From Neurospora crassa OR74A (lineage: Eukaryota > Ascomycota > Sordariomycetes > Sordariales > Sordariaceae): a stretch of DNA of 64,000 bases. Where the stretch lies: NCBI RefSeq assembly GCF_000182925.2, contig NC_026502.1, positions 1,736,001-1,800,000 on the forward strand, in the 5' to 3' direction. A program made the translations under genes and the position numbers. Below are positions 10,601 to 23,765 of the stretch, piece after piece (the first letter of the stretch is position 1; every line of letters begins with the position of its first letter). The notes beneath the pieces were generated by a model that saw nothing but the letters and a program-made list of their open reading frames with translations, was not told the origin of the DNA and ran no database searches.

Positions 10601-10988
10601 TCATCATGGTTAGGTTTTGTACGATTGTGTGTGATAGTATACCCCCGGTTCCAAGCGACGAGAGAATCAAAAGCCTTATCACCATGCTGGGAACTCCTCA
10701 GCAGCTGGTCGTCATTCGTCCCTACTATGCCCTTTCCTGCTACCCCACGCTTCGACTTTGATTCGATTCGTTGTATGATACAAACGGATATTTGCAGACT
10801 CCATGCCATCACCATAATCAGTAACATGACAAAAAACCACGACTAGGCACACATAAAGCTTAAGAAAACAGTGTTATCATAACAAAGACGCCTTTTTGAT
10901 GAGCCATCCCAATTAAACGCCTAGACGAAACAAAATCATAACCCCAAGATTATTCATTAATCCTTGTAGCGCATTGTCCCATGACTGT
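10601..10988. other. Convergent 3' spacer
   Basis: About 390 bp between the stop codons of the LIN1-like gene and rvb2. It should hold both 3' UTRs. No repeats or RNA genes seen. Confidence 0.6.
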
Positions 10989-12585
<1,597 letters not shown>

Positions 12586-14179
12586 ATTGCCCACTGATTT
12601 GCAAGATATTAATATTGAATATGCCGATTGACGTTACAGAATTTTCCAAGAAAGGTCGCTTGGATTTGGGTATCACGGTGGGTGGGTGGTGATGGATTAG
12701 TTTGCAGGTGGATGCAGGGATGGTTTGGCAGTGAATGATGGAATGTGCTTGAAAAAGAGCGAGAAGTACGACGACGGAAGTTCAAAGCTGCAGTGCGCGT
12801 CGCCGCGCGCTGTGATGGAACTTTGCAGCGACTTCTCCAATTGCGTGCATGGGTAGACAGGCCGGGGCCTCCAGCGAGTGGTTTGTTACCGAGTTTACGT
12901 AACAATACGTCGACTTACACGCCACTGTGGCTGAGGATCCAAACGGTGACAGAGAAGGGCGGAGACTTGAAGGAACTGAAGACAGTCCTCGGACTTGTGC
13001 CGGCGGGTGGGACTGAACCTTCCCGGGCGCGGCCCTGGGGGTCCCACAAGGCCCCGGATTTTAGACCCACATCGGAATTCGATTGATTGAGCTGATCATC
13101 ACAACACAAAGCCTCTTTGTCCAGCAGTCAATTTGGAAAGAGAACTAAGCAAGTCGGACGACCTGTTTATATACAGATGGAAGTTCTTTGAAAAGGCAAC
13201 AGTGTTGGCAGGGGTTCGTGACTCGGATGCAAAAGGGAAGAAGATGCAAACATGCAAAATAAACATGGACGCAAGTAAGTAGTGTAGGTAGGTACGCTAC
13301 TCACTGGGACCTGAAGCTAGAAGCGGCCCTCAGGGGATTCTTGGGTCAGGAGACTATATGTGAGGCATGCTGTCATCCTCCTCAACCCAGGCTAAGTGTA
13401 GAGGGACATAGGGTACCAATGCAGTGGATGTTTGATTGGAGCGAGAATGAAAGAGCTGAAGGAAATAGTAATACAACTTGAAGATATCAATAAGATAAAT
13501 GTGACGTTCGGCCAGTCATACCTACATACTATGACTGGCCATTGAAGGGACAGAATGACAAGGGTCCGTAGCGCCTTCCTTGAGTGTACAGGAGAAGTTT
13601 TGTGACCTGGGAGTGGAAGAGCTGCAAATCTGCAACTCTGCTACCTTGGGCTCATTCATAGTAGTTCCCCAGAAATATTTAAACCAATTTCCCCACCCAA
13701 ATGGCAGACACTTTCCTCTTTTTTTTTTTCCCCTCTCTCTTCTCCCTAGGACATCTTCGACGATTGTAAACCTGGCGTTCCGGAATGCATTCAGAACTAT
13801 TAGTTCGACTGTCCATTTAGACAAGGAACAGAAAAATACATCAGCTTGTTGTATCTTTGTGCGGCAAGCCCTAGTCTGATCTCATTCCCGTCTGGAGGAG
13901 GTGCGGGGCCTCTTAAAACTTTGACTCTATCTACGCGTCTACCCGCATCGGTATCGCATTACAATCTTCAACCTACAATATTGAACATCGACACACATTT
14001 CAGGCTCAATTCCGACATTGACTGACGTCGGTCTGTACCGCTGGCACAGGTCAGCCCCACCATTGTCACAATTACACTCTCGTCTTATACCTCGCCACAT
14101 ATTGTCTGTTAGGCGCACGCTTGATTGCAGCGTCTCGTCTCACTGCACACCCCCATCCGTCCGCCTGGTGTCACGCACC
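12586..14179. promoter_or_regulatory. Bidirectional promoter region, rvb2 and coiled-coil gene
   Basis: 1.6 kb between two divergent starts. It contains a GTAGGTAGGTA run (about 13284-13294) and a CT-rich stretch at 13715-13750. Open frames here are short, lack good starts and show no recognisable domain. Confidence 0.5.
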
Positions 14180-16530
14180 ATGTCTTCCAGGCCGCCGGAC
14201 TCGTACCCGAGGCGGCCTTCCACTCTAAGCGACCGCCGACCATCGGCAGACCCCCATCCGCGTCGCGATAGCCAGCCTCGTAATGTTTACAGAGATGAAC
14301 GGAGGCCCAGTTCCAGTCATGCAAGTTCTCTACCCAACAGGCCACCAAACAGTTGGAGTGATAGTCAACACCGGGATCGGGACCGGGATAGGGATAGGGA
14401 TCGAGATCGGGATCGCGACCGGGACCGCGGCTTGTCTGATGCACCTGCAAGAGGCCTGACAGTCAACACACAAACCGCATCAGCCGGCGACCGTGCTCGA
14501 CCTGACCATGGATTGAACACGCGTAAGCTATCAATAGCTATCCCGGATCAAATCAAGAGATCAAACGAGTGCTAATCTCTATTGCAGCGGCCACTGCCTC
14601 ATCTCCTACGAGCAATTCCAGGAGTACATCAGACGCAGAGATGGGAAAATGTCTGAGGGCACTGTGCGACTCTCTTATCAGTTATACTACGCACAAATAT
14701 AACCTCACTCAGGCTGAAGATGCACTCGAAAAGCGGCAAGCCGAGTACACAAAATGCACGGCTAAGCTGGCAGACTTCCCTTCAGTACCGGAACTTCAAA
14801 AGAAGTATCTGGATCGCGACACCAAGCGACGTGCGGAGTATTCCAATATGGTGCGTGTTGCTGAAGATGGTATCAAAAGGGCAAGAGAGGGTTTCCTCTC
14901 CTGCTTACTGCAGCTGATGAAGTCTGGTCAGCTGCCAGCTGCGTTATTGCCTCCAGCTTCTGCTAGCTCGAAGGAGTACGACGACAAGATCGCTGAACTG
15001 GAGCAAGCTTTATCAGATCATAAGTCCTTCACACAAACCAGGATTGACGCGCTGCAAGTTGTTTACGACGGTCTCGAATCTAAACGACTTCTGGACCAAC
15101 AAAACATGGAATCCCGATTCAAGGACCTCGAGGACAAATTTGGCAAACAGCAACGAGAGTATCAAAACAAACTCGCGAAGCAGCAAGAAGACTTTTCAAA
15201 GCAACTCCAAACAGAGCTGGCTAAGCAGCGACAAGATTTTGAACAGAAATTTGCAAAGCAGAGTAAAGACCTTCCGAAACAGAGCACCAAACTGGAAGAA
15301 CGGATCAACAAGATGCAGTCAGACTTAAGAAACTTTAAGGAAACCCAAGAGCAAGAACTCAAGACACAGCTAGCCAAGCAACAAAAGAAGTACGAGAAAC
15401 AACTCGAGCAGCAGCTTGAGCAACAACGCGCCACGGCACAAGATAATTCCAAGCAAAGCTCTGCTAGCGAGGTAGCGTCTCTACGACAGGAGCTCGCCGA
15501 CCTGCGCTACCAGCTGGGAACCAGAGAACAAGAACTTAACCAGGTCCGAGCTCAAGTTGCCGAGTTTGAGCAAAAGATGGCAAAACAGGAGGAGAAGCTA
15601 GAGAACGTCGATTTTGTAGCGCTGGATGAAGCAGCCGAGATTGTGTCATTCCAATTCCCGGCGCTCAAAGACCGCGTTACAGATCTGGAGACCAAGGCCC
15701 CTCTGGATATCTTGGGGCTTACCAAACAAGTTACAGACCTGGGGATGAAAGAGACGAATGTTTCGGGACTTGTCAAACAGGTTACGGATCTGGAGACGAA
15801 AGTAACTCAGGTTTCGGCAGCCCAGAGGGACTCTGACAGGAAACTGGAGGATTTCCAGAACAAGTTCGCGGTTACCTTTGGGCAACTCGTTGATGCTGAG
15901 CGTACCCGAATCAACAAGCTCATAAATGAAGTAAACAACCTTAAGCTGAGGCCGACTTCTGGAACGACAACTCCTCAGTCTGGAGTCAGCATGGCGAATC
16001 TCGAACCTTTGCGTGCCGAGTTCAAGCAAGCCAAAGCAGAGCAGCAAGCAACGCTTGAGGAATTGCAGCAAGCCAAAGCAGAGCAGCAAGTAAGGATTGA
16101 GGAATTGCAGCAGAAGACTTCAGCGCTGGACTTTGCAATCAGCAATCTCAACCAGCGCTTCAACAACATCACTTCTAAGCATGTAGCCGACATCTTGATC
16201 CAGCAGCTGCTTCCGGAGACGGAAAAGTGGAAGTTGGATCTCGAAGACTCGAGCCAACGGGTTGAGTCCCTTGGTAAGGAAGTTGATTTGCTCAAGGCTA
16301 GCGTCGGCATCCTGGAGGTCAAGACTGCAGGGCTCACTGTTGAGCTTGAACCTCAGGCAGGAATGAAAAGGCGCCGAACTGATCATGATGGTACACATAT
16401 TGAACGTACCACTTCTAGTACCGGAGTAAGTTTGCAATTCTTGCGAATCTCGACGTTATTTAATTCAAGTCAAATACCGAGTTACTAACTTGGAAATGAT
16501 TCATAGCAGGCAATCAATGCCCAATCCTAG
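14180..16530 (+). CDS. Long coiled-coil protein with N-terminal RD-repeat region, function unknown
   Basis: Built as three exons: 14180-14522, 14588-16425 and 16507-16530, 734 residues. Intron 1 is 65 nt (GTAAGC...TTGCAG). Intron 2 is 81 nt with a perfect GTAAGT donor, TTACTAAC branch and a tandem TAGCAG acceptor. The N-terminal 120 residues are Arg/Ser/Pro-rich and include a run of about 12 Arg-Asp dipeptides. Residues from about 150 to 690 are nearly continuous coiled coil, rich in Gln, Lys and Glu, with repeated KQQ..F..KL units, repeated QVTDLETK units and a duplicated QAKAEQQ..EELQQ unit. MKRRRTD near the end could be a nuclear signal. There is no catalytic motif. It is probably a structural or scaffold protein of a fungal-specific type. 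The family is not recognised. Confidence 0.8.
14370..14435 (+). repeat. Hexamer-type coding repeat (Arg-Asp codons)
   Basis: Tandem CGGGAT/CGAGAT/CGGGAC hexamers inside the coding region encode the (RD)n run. Silent differences between units indicate an old, drifting repeat. Confidence 0.8.
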
Positions 16531-19500
16531 CCCTACTGGCGTTGTTGTTCTCGTTGGTAGGAAGCTTGTACAAACACTAAAAAACCGAGTATAACTAGAG
16601 TCTGAAGTAGACTCGTATAAGTCAAGACTCCCGGCGTCAAAAGGCGTTAATATACCCCTTGAAGTTAGGTGGAAGATTACTTTGCAAATTGGCAGACCTG
16701 ATAGAGCTGCCTCAAGCTAAGTGGATTTCACGTTAACAACTGGGATAGGGGGGGGGGAAGACGGAAAAAGCATGCCGACACACTTAAAGTGTAATGATAC
16801 CCCAAGTATACGCAACTTTGTAAGCTGGCGAGGATACTAAGAGGAAGTGTTGAGAAACACTGGAATGCAAATTACGTAAGCAAGGATTATCGAGGTTGAC
16901 CAACACTGGTGGTCATAGGAGGTGGTAGATGTTGGGCATTGATGCAGAGAAAGAAACATGTTGAGATGTTGCAAAGAGGTGAGGAACATTAATACGTTAC
17001 TGCTGGAGAAATTCATGGATTACAGTACATGTTGGTACTGTGGCAATCTATTCAAGCATTTTATCAAGAAATCATCTGTATCAGATGGGTTGTGTCATGA
17101 GCGCCAGCAAACTAAAGATAGAGAGACATGACGACCAAAAGCTTAGGTATGGTTCCAAAGTCTTGGCATATAACGAACGGTGACAGTTGACCCCCTTGTC
17201 GCGGATCTTCTCGTGCTGGGGGATGAAGATCTCCCGGGTCTCACACACACTTCCTCCCCTCCCAAGTGCCGCGCCGGGCTGAGCCTGCAGTCACAGGGCT
17301 TGGTGGAGCTTGTTCCATGTTTCGCTGTAGCCCTGTGCGGCACAGCGCTACCTACCTACCTATGTAGTGACTATAGAGGTCATCAACCTGAGCCTTTGCG
17401 TTTCTTCCAACCAGCATCATCATCACGCATAGATGTAGGAGGCTTGACCTTGGAAATGTTGCATGAAAGCAAGTGAAAGAAGTGAAAGAGACAGAGGATT
17501 GGAATAGGCAGAGCAATAGACAGGTTGTGCTCACACAGTAGGTAGACATGGGCGAGCTCCATGCTCGTATGCATCATGTATGTGTTACCTGCCACAGGGC
17601 GTGCGTTGAAACGTGCCCAAGAACCATGGACCTAACGAAGCTGTCCATGCAGCAGCCTACAGGGGAAGCTGTTATGTTGGTGTTCTAAACCAAGAAGCTT
17701 CTATATGCGATCAGAATATCAATGGAGGACTCAGCTTGTATAATAATAAAAAATCACTCGAGACTCGGGCTCATTAAGGTATCATGAGGTTTTTAACCTG
17801 CTGCAGAGTCCCATGATGAATGACGGGAATATCATTTCTGCACCTCCCTGCACGCAAGCTCATATTCTGTCCAGCAATGCTTGGAAGCGGGGCAAGAAAA
17901 AAGGTAAAGCAGGAGCGCAAGCTTTAACCTTTGGCTACATCTAGATTGAAAAGACGCCCGGCAAACTATTTATTGTTTTTTTTTATTATTTTTTTCGACG
18001 GACCTACGGAGTGTACATGCAACTACATGTACCTAGATAATCATACAAAAGCTTCGCATGATCACGTACTTGATTTCCGTCCAAATACTTCTTTTCGTTT
18101 CATCGTCCAAGCTGCTCTCCAACCTCTCTATTCTATTTTTCAGGGACTGGCAATCACAAAGGTATTCAGTTTGGGCCCTGTGGCCTGTGTCTCAGTCACG
18201 AAACACAAGCCGGTGAGTTGACTTCCTTGTTGGAACACAAAGCCGCCGTTTGCTTGTAGCTGGGCTGTTAGGGTGCAGTGTGGTCCACTCATCAAGCGCG
18301 CCCGATGCCGCACAGTGGCTGCTCAACCGCTACCGCTCCATCTCCGCAAGAATCTCTCCGCCCGGATACGACCCGACCGCTAATCACCCACGCTTTTCCA
18401 CTGCAGTCCCAGGGCATTCCTGCCAATCTCTAACAACCCGCACCCAACAAGGGAAGGGGAAGCTCCAGACGACGAGATCCGACTTCCCTTGGCTTTTACG
18501 ACGGCTGACATTTCTACACCTGCAACTCGTCCACCCGACCAGACACCCTGCACTAAACACCAGGCATTCATCCATCATCCTAGCAGAGTAAAGGTTAGTA
18601 CACTACCTACTATACACTACTACATACCTACCTACGACGGCACCTCAAGTGACGAGCAGCCCAGGCCAGGTCCTCCACCCACCTACCCACACCACCACCA
18701 CCACCGCCGAAGGCACGGGTACAGTACTGGTGCTAGTGGCCACGGCTACCTTAGCATCGGATGCCTGACCACCACCACCACCCACCCACCCACCCACCCA
18801 CCCACCCACCACACACACCCTTCTTCACCCGTCACGCCTTGACCCTGCTGCCCTTCTACACTTTGTCCCCGTTTCCACTCTCCACTTCCATTCAGGTTCC
18901 ATTCCATTGCTTGCGCCCTCAAGCAATCCCACCTCGGCTTCCCTGCGCAACACCATCCGAACTCCGGCCCTCTTTCGCGATACCTACACAGCTTGGCTGC
19001 CAGCTAAACCGTCTTCAGTACCTCCCGTCTTCGTACATCGTTGCTGTCGGATACACCATTGCTCTGCGCCCAGTCCCATCACCATCCGCCATCTCGAACG
19101 CGTTACTACCAAACGACAACGACTCCTCCATCTGCACCTTCGGGCCACCCCCCCTTCGAACCTGCTCGGGCACGCTCACCGATCGATTGCCGTCGTTGCA
19201 TGCGCTGCCATCGTTTTCGGTTGCCCGACTGAGACATGCGCCCTTGTCTGTTGTGCAAAATCAAGGTTGTCGATAGGAGGCTAGGATAGAGAAGCTAGGA
19301 ACTACCATCACGTCCCCTTCGACGGGCGGACAAATGAGGAGGAAACAGGCTGGTGTTGGCGATCCACATACGACAACACCGCGATAGCGACCGAACCGCC
19401 GCTTGATACATCTTGGCCGTTGCTGCCACGCGCACGCGTCTCTCACTGCAGAGAGAATCGCAAACACAAAAGAGTACTGGTTAGGTATGCCATTTTCCTC

Positions 19501-20338
19501 CTGGTGACCAAGTGTGGTCGTAGTGTTGCGTCTGCTCCGTGTTTTGTGTTTCAATTGCCCCGCAAACCCAAAGTTGGGATCAAAGACCCCAAGGAGACGT
19601 CGCAAAGCTGCGATCCCGCTTGTCGCGTTGGCCATTTCTCCATGTAGACAAGTACCCCGATGACTACGTTTTCCTTTTGCTTTTCTTGGGCATGAGGGTG
19701 ACGCATGCTGATTGTGCCAATTGCCAGACCCTATTGCGAACCAAAAACAAAAAGCCGTCTATTGTGAAGGTCGACCCGCCTTCCATCCCATCTTGGTCGC
19801 ATGTTTTGCATTGAATAGCTATTCATACAACCCCACGCATACCGCACAATAGCAATCCTGAGTGCTTTCTGAACCCAGCTTGGAGACCGGACCTGACCTA
19901 CCCTACGCTTTACTCTACTTCGACCTAGTCTACAACTCCTTCACAACGTCAACGAACGTCAGCTACGAAATTCAAGACGCAACATTTCTGCAGCCCTCGG
20001 TTGCCGCGCCTAATCTTCGAACCCCTACAACAAAGAGACGAGTGATACGGTATACCCCGACTTGCGCTGTTACGGAGTCCAATGACCCTACGATGAAAAG
20101 AACGATGGAAGGAGCGGAAAAGAATGCAGACAAATTGGCTAAGCGTATATTACCACAACGTCCGCACCACCTTACACTGTCCCTGACGGACAAGTACCCC
20201 GAGCCTGCTGGGTTTTGGTACACGGGAAAGAGTCACAGACTGCAGTACACCACCTTTCTCTCAGACTGCGATCGCGGCATCCTCATCACGCGGCCTTCGT
20301 ATGACATTTGCGAGGAGCCCGCGAGCGCCCCCAGCGCT
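16531..20338. other. Intergenic region and long 5' leader of the downstream gene
   Basis: About 3.8 kb with no supported separate gene. The first 1.7 kb is unremarkable apart from a TACCTACCTACCTA run at 17349-17362. From about 18,300 on, the plus strand becomes C-rich and pyrimidine-rich (CACC, CCCA and TACCTA runs), typical of a long fungal 5' UTR. The frame of the next gene is open back to 19862. It contains an ATG at 20093 that could be an alternative start. Confidence 0.5.
18781..18810. repeat. (CCCA)n microsatellite
   Basis: Seven to eight CCCA units, preceded by CCA trinucleotides. It lies in the presumed leader of the 20339 gene. Confidence 0.85.
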
Positions 20339-22909
20339 ATGCCTCCAAAACCGACTCTCCTGAACGGGGAGGCCAAGAAGAAACTTTCATTGAAGGACTA
20401 TCAGCGGAGGAATCAGTCGCCCCAGGACCCTTCGGCTACACCAAGGCTGGATGCCAAGTCCGAGTCCAAGGGTGGCACAAGAGTGAATGGGACAGTGGAA
20501 CGAAATGCACCGGTAAAGGAGAACGTCAAGCCCGACGATGCCAAGGCAAAGACGAAACCTGTCAGGACGGAGGGAGGGGAGTCAGAAAAGCCCCGCATCA
20601 CGGTCAATGGAGACAGTATGCGAGGCTCCCACGTGCAGTCTCAGGTCGAGCTCGAGAGTCGGAAACGGGCCACGGATACCGAACGCGACCAACCCAAGCG
20701 TCCCAGGACGGATACTAATCACGATACGTCACGTCTTCCCCCGAAGCCAGAGGCACCACGAAATCGCCTGAGCGACAGAAGCGACAAGGATATCAAAAAG
20801 GAATCTCTACATCTGACGACCAACGGACAGGCCCGCACTGCCGCAGACAGGGACCGTGATGTCAGCGCTTCACCCAAGTCCACGATACTAGTGAACGGGT
20901 CGAAGCCATATAAGGAGAGTACCCCAGTTTCTCCACGGAGGAAGCGAGACACAGCGTCAAAAGCACCTGTGCCTGCCTTACTGTCGCCTCTACACCCTTC
21001 CTTACTCGCAGGCGAGTCGGATAAGCCAAAATCCAAGAAGCCGGCAGAAAAGGCCCCACCGAAGCCTTTGAAGATTGACAGCAGCAGCTCGAGAAAGAAG
21101 TATGAAATCCCGGCCCTCTTGTCTCCTACGCTACCTGCGATTGTTGAGGAGGAGCTCGCACGCAAGTTCAAAAGCACACCGTCCAAGGGTGATTCTAGGG
21201 ACACCAAGACCCAGCTGCCAGATTCACCTAGCATTGCGAGGAAGACCAAGGTGAAGGCTGAGCCTATCGAGGAGGAAGACGAAGAAGAGGAGGAACAAGA
21301 ACCTTCCCTGATCGTCACGTTGAAGCTGAAGAAAGCCAATGCCAAGAGGGCAAAGGATCTCCTGAGCCTGCCTTCCAAGGCTGTAAAGGACGCAATGAGG
21401 AAGGAACGCACTGCTGCACGAGCAGAAGCTACCCCTCCACCTGCTAGAAAACGGCCACGGGCCCCGGACGACACACCGTCAGAAAGTGTCGCTGCAAAAC
21501 GACCAAAGTCAGCAGTAGGCGACACTGTTATCGCCAGACCAACAGGAATGACAACACCACTCAAACCCAGCGCACCGGCCATGTCCCGCGTCCCATCAAC
21601 TCAATCCCAGAATGCCACACCAGGGCCGCCCCCGACGAGACACATCACTCCCGGCATGGGCGAGCGCTCATCGGTACCGCCTCTGCCGCCCCCATCCGCC
21701 GAGGCCGCACCGTTCCGCGAGCGAGATGCCGAGTATCGTGCATATGGAAGTAAACTAAAGCACCAGCGTGACGCAGTTGACGCACAACTGCGCGACCCAG
21801 CCAAGCTCAAGACCATTTCATCGACCGCCATGACTCTGGAGACCAAGCGCGCCATGGTTCTCCACATTGAGATGGTTTTGGCCTACATGATTGCCTTTTA
21901 CAACTTCAACCACTCCCGGATGATGGATCGCCGACCGCCCGATTTTGCGACGTGGGAATCTCTGGTCCCGCATTTCAGCGAGCTGAAGAAGCGCGTCTAC
22001 TCTGTTCGACCGTTCCGGATTCTCACAACGCAGCTATTCGCCGTCATGCTCGAACACATCACAGCAACATTCAGCCAGGCCGACCAGGCGACGGCCCCGG
22101 CCCTGCTTGCGAGGTGGCAAAAGATGGAGCGTTTGAGGCCCGAGGTCTGGCATGAGCTATATGGGCTGGCGGATTTCGTGGATGACAAGAGAGTCAAGAT
22201 GACGGTTGGGCCGTGGACCAAGATCGAGGAGGCGGTATTAAGCGCAATGGGCGTCATGAAGAAGTGGGCGGAAATTGAGGAGGTCAAGTGGACGCCTATG
22301 ATCATGAAGCCTGAGATGGCGGCTGAGGCCAAAAAGGAGAAGGGGCAAGAGAAGGAAAAGGAAAAGGACCACCAGCCGCAGCGTGATAAGGAACGTGAGC
22401 GTGAGCGTGAGCGTGAGCGAGAGCGAGAGCGCGAACAACGGGACCGTGATAGAGACCGTGATCGGGACAGGGATAGGGAGCAACAACAGCAACAACAACA
22501 ACAACAACACCACCGAGATCAGCAGCGTGATCGCGAGAAAGAGCGAGACAGAGATAGAGTGAGGGACATGAGCCGGGACCGGGTCCGCGATCGCGAGCGA
22601 GGCGAACGGGACCGACCACCACCACCAAGGGAGCGCGATCCCAGAGACCCCATCCGAGGCGTCGGCGGAGGGCCAGGCCGTGATCATCCAGGAAAAGAAA
22701 TGCGCGACCGCGACCGCGACAGGCTGTACAACAACGACGGAAGATCGTCTGCGAGGGGCCGAGGTAGAGAGAGGTCGAGAACGCGAGATAGGGATATGGG
22801 TATTGGTGGTCGAGATCCGCCGATGCGCTCGGTAGACTTGAGGTTACCCCTACCGCCGCCTCCGCCTCATCATCATGGCTTGCCACCGAGGATGAATGGG
22901 TATAGGTAG
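20339..22909 (+). CDS. Conserved fungal protein with disordered basic N-terminus, helical domain and RE/RD-repeat tail
   Basis: Intronless; 856 residues from the chosen ATG (MPPKPTLLNGEAKKKLSLKD). The frame is open 159 codons further upstream, and an ATG at 20093 would add 82 residues. I prefer 20339 because the KKKLSLKDYQ motif near a protein start is familiar in fungal orthologues. Residues 1-460 are Lys/Arg/Pro/Ser-rich and disordered, with motifs such as PALLSPLHPSL and YEIPALLSPTLPAIVEEEL, and an EEEDEEEEEQE patch. A folded, helix-rich domain lies at about 470-670 (TLETKRAMVLHIEMVLAYMI, FNHSRMMDRRPPDFATWESL). The tail is Arg-Glu/Arg-Asp repeats with a poly-Gln run and RGRGRERSR, as in RNA-processing or chromatin proteins. 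Probably nuclear. The family name is unknown to me. Confidence 0.8.
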   Translation: MPPKPTLLNGEAKKKLSLKDYQRRNQSPQDPSATPRLDAKSESKGGTRVNGTVERNAPVKENVKPDDAKAKTKPVRTEGGESEKPRITVNGDSMRGSHVQSQVELESRKRATDTERDQPKRPRTDTNHDTSRLPPKPEAPRNRLSDRSDKDIKKESLHLTTNGQARTAADRDRDVSASPKSTILVNGSKPYKESTPVSPRRKRDTASKAPVPALLSPLHPSLLAGESDKPKSKKPAEKAPPKPLKIDSSSSRKKYEIPALLSPTLPAIVEEELARKFKSTPSKGDSRDTKTQLPDSPSIARKTKVKAEPIEEEDEEEEEQEPSLIVTLKLKKANAKRAKDLLSLPSKAVKDAMRKERTAARAEATPPPARKRPRAPDDTPSESVAAKRPKSAVGDTVIARPTGMTTPLKPSAPAMSRVPSTQSQNATPGPPPTRHITPGMGERSSVPPLPPPSAEAAPFRERDAEYRAYGSKLKHQRDAVDAQLRDPAKLKTISSTAMTLETKRAMVLHIEMVLAYMIAFYNFNHSRMMDRRPPDFATWESLVPHFSELKKRVYSVRPFRILTTQLFAVMLEHITATFSQADQATAPALLARWQKMERLRPEVWHELYGLADFVDDKRVKMTVGPWTKIEEAVLSAMGVMKKWAEIEEVKWTPMIMKPEMAAEAKKEKGQEKEKEKDHQPQRDKEREREREREREREREQRDRDRDRDRDRDREQQQQQQQQQHHRDQQRDREKERDRDRVRDMSRDRVRDRERGERDRPPPPRERDPRDPIRGVGGGPGRDHPGKEMRDRDRDRLYNNDGRSSARGRGRERSRTRDRDMGIGGRDPPMRSVDLRLPLPPPPPHHHGLPPRMNGYR
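22392..22580 (+). repeat. Coding repeat tract: Arg-Glu, Arg-Asp and poly-Gln
   Basis: Hexamer CGTGAG/CGAGAG units, then CGTGAT/CGGGAC units, then a CAACAG run encode RE, RD and Q stretches in the tail of the 20339 protein. Confidence 0.85.
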
Positions 22910-23326
22910 AGAGGCTGAAAATGGTGTGTGTAGAAGCCGACGGGGTGGAAGGACTAAAAGAAGAGTCGGACAAAGTGAAAGGAAGATCCTGAAAGAGAAA
23001 GAGGGCCTAGGAGGAGGAGAAGAAGAAGAAGAAGGACAAGTGAATGGAATTGCATATCAATGAATTCTGCATGAGGAGCAGGCAGCCGACAGACAGACAG
23101 AGCCTTAGGTTGAGAGCTCTTCTCTCATGAGGAACAAATAAGCCTTTGTTGAGGCGTGAACATGTATTACGTCTAAGAGAGACAGAAAACTGGATGATTC
23201 CAGATAAAACTTTACCCACCCAACCAACCAAGTTTTGACTTGCCTTCCCACTGAATGGCGGAATTTCGAGATGGGCAAGCAATGAAGCAAGCAAGCCAAG
23301 TTTCAGTAACAGACAGTAGTACACTA

Positions 23327-23350
23327 CAGACAGACAGACAGACAGACAGG
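23327..23350. repeat. (CAGA)6 microsatellite
   Basis: Perfect tetranucleotide repeat in the convergent 3' region. Confidence 0.85.
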
Positions 23351-23509
23351 TTTATAACAGTCTCCATCCAATATGTGTACTTTTAGCGGCTGGCCGAAAA
23401 GACGGGGGAAAAAAAAGGTCTCTTGGACAAAAGTTCAGTTCAGTGTTTACATTTACAGGCTAAAAAAAAAAAAAAATAAAAAAAAAAAAATTCATGGGGC
23501 CCTACCTAC

Positions 23510-23512
<3 letters not shown>

Positions 23513-23540
<28 letters not shown>
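23513..23540. repeat. (ATCT)7 microsatellite
   Basis: Seven perfect ATCT units between TT and ACTT. Confidence 0.9.
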
Positions 23541-23541
<1 letters not shown>

Positions 23542-23737
23542 CTTTACCATGTGGGTGTGTTATGATCGTGGCCTGCATGCATCATTCGGGATCTATCTTC
23601 TTAGGATAATATCGATACCATGTAAACTACACCCCCCATTTCCTTGTCTGTCGGTCTGATCTGGTCTGGACCACGCAAGCAAGCTGTTTGCTTGGATGTT
23701 TTATATAGGAGCCATCTTTTGTTTTCCAATGCCTTTC

Positions 23738-23765
23738 TTTTTTTTTTTTTTTTTTTTTTTTTTTT
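23738..23765. repeat. 28-base poly(T) tract
   Basis: Uninterrupted T run in non-coding DNA. Confidence 0.9.
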
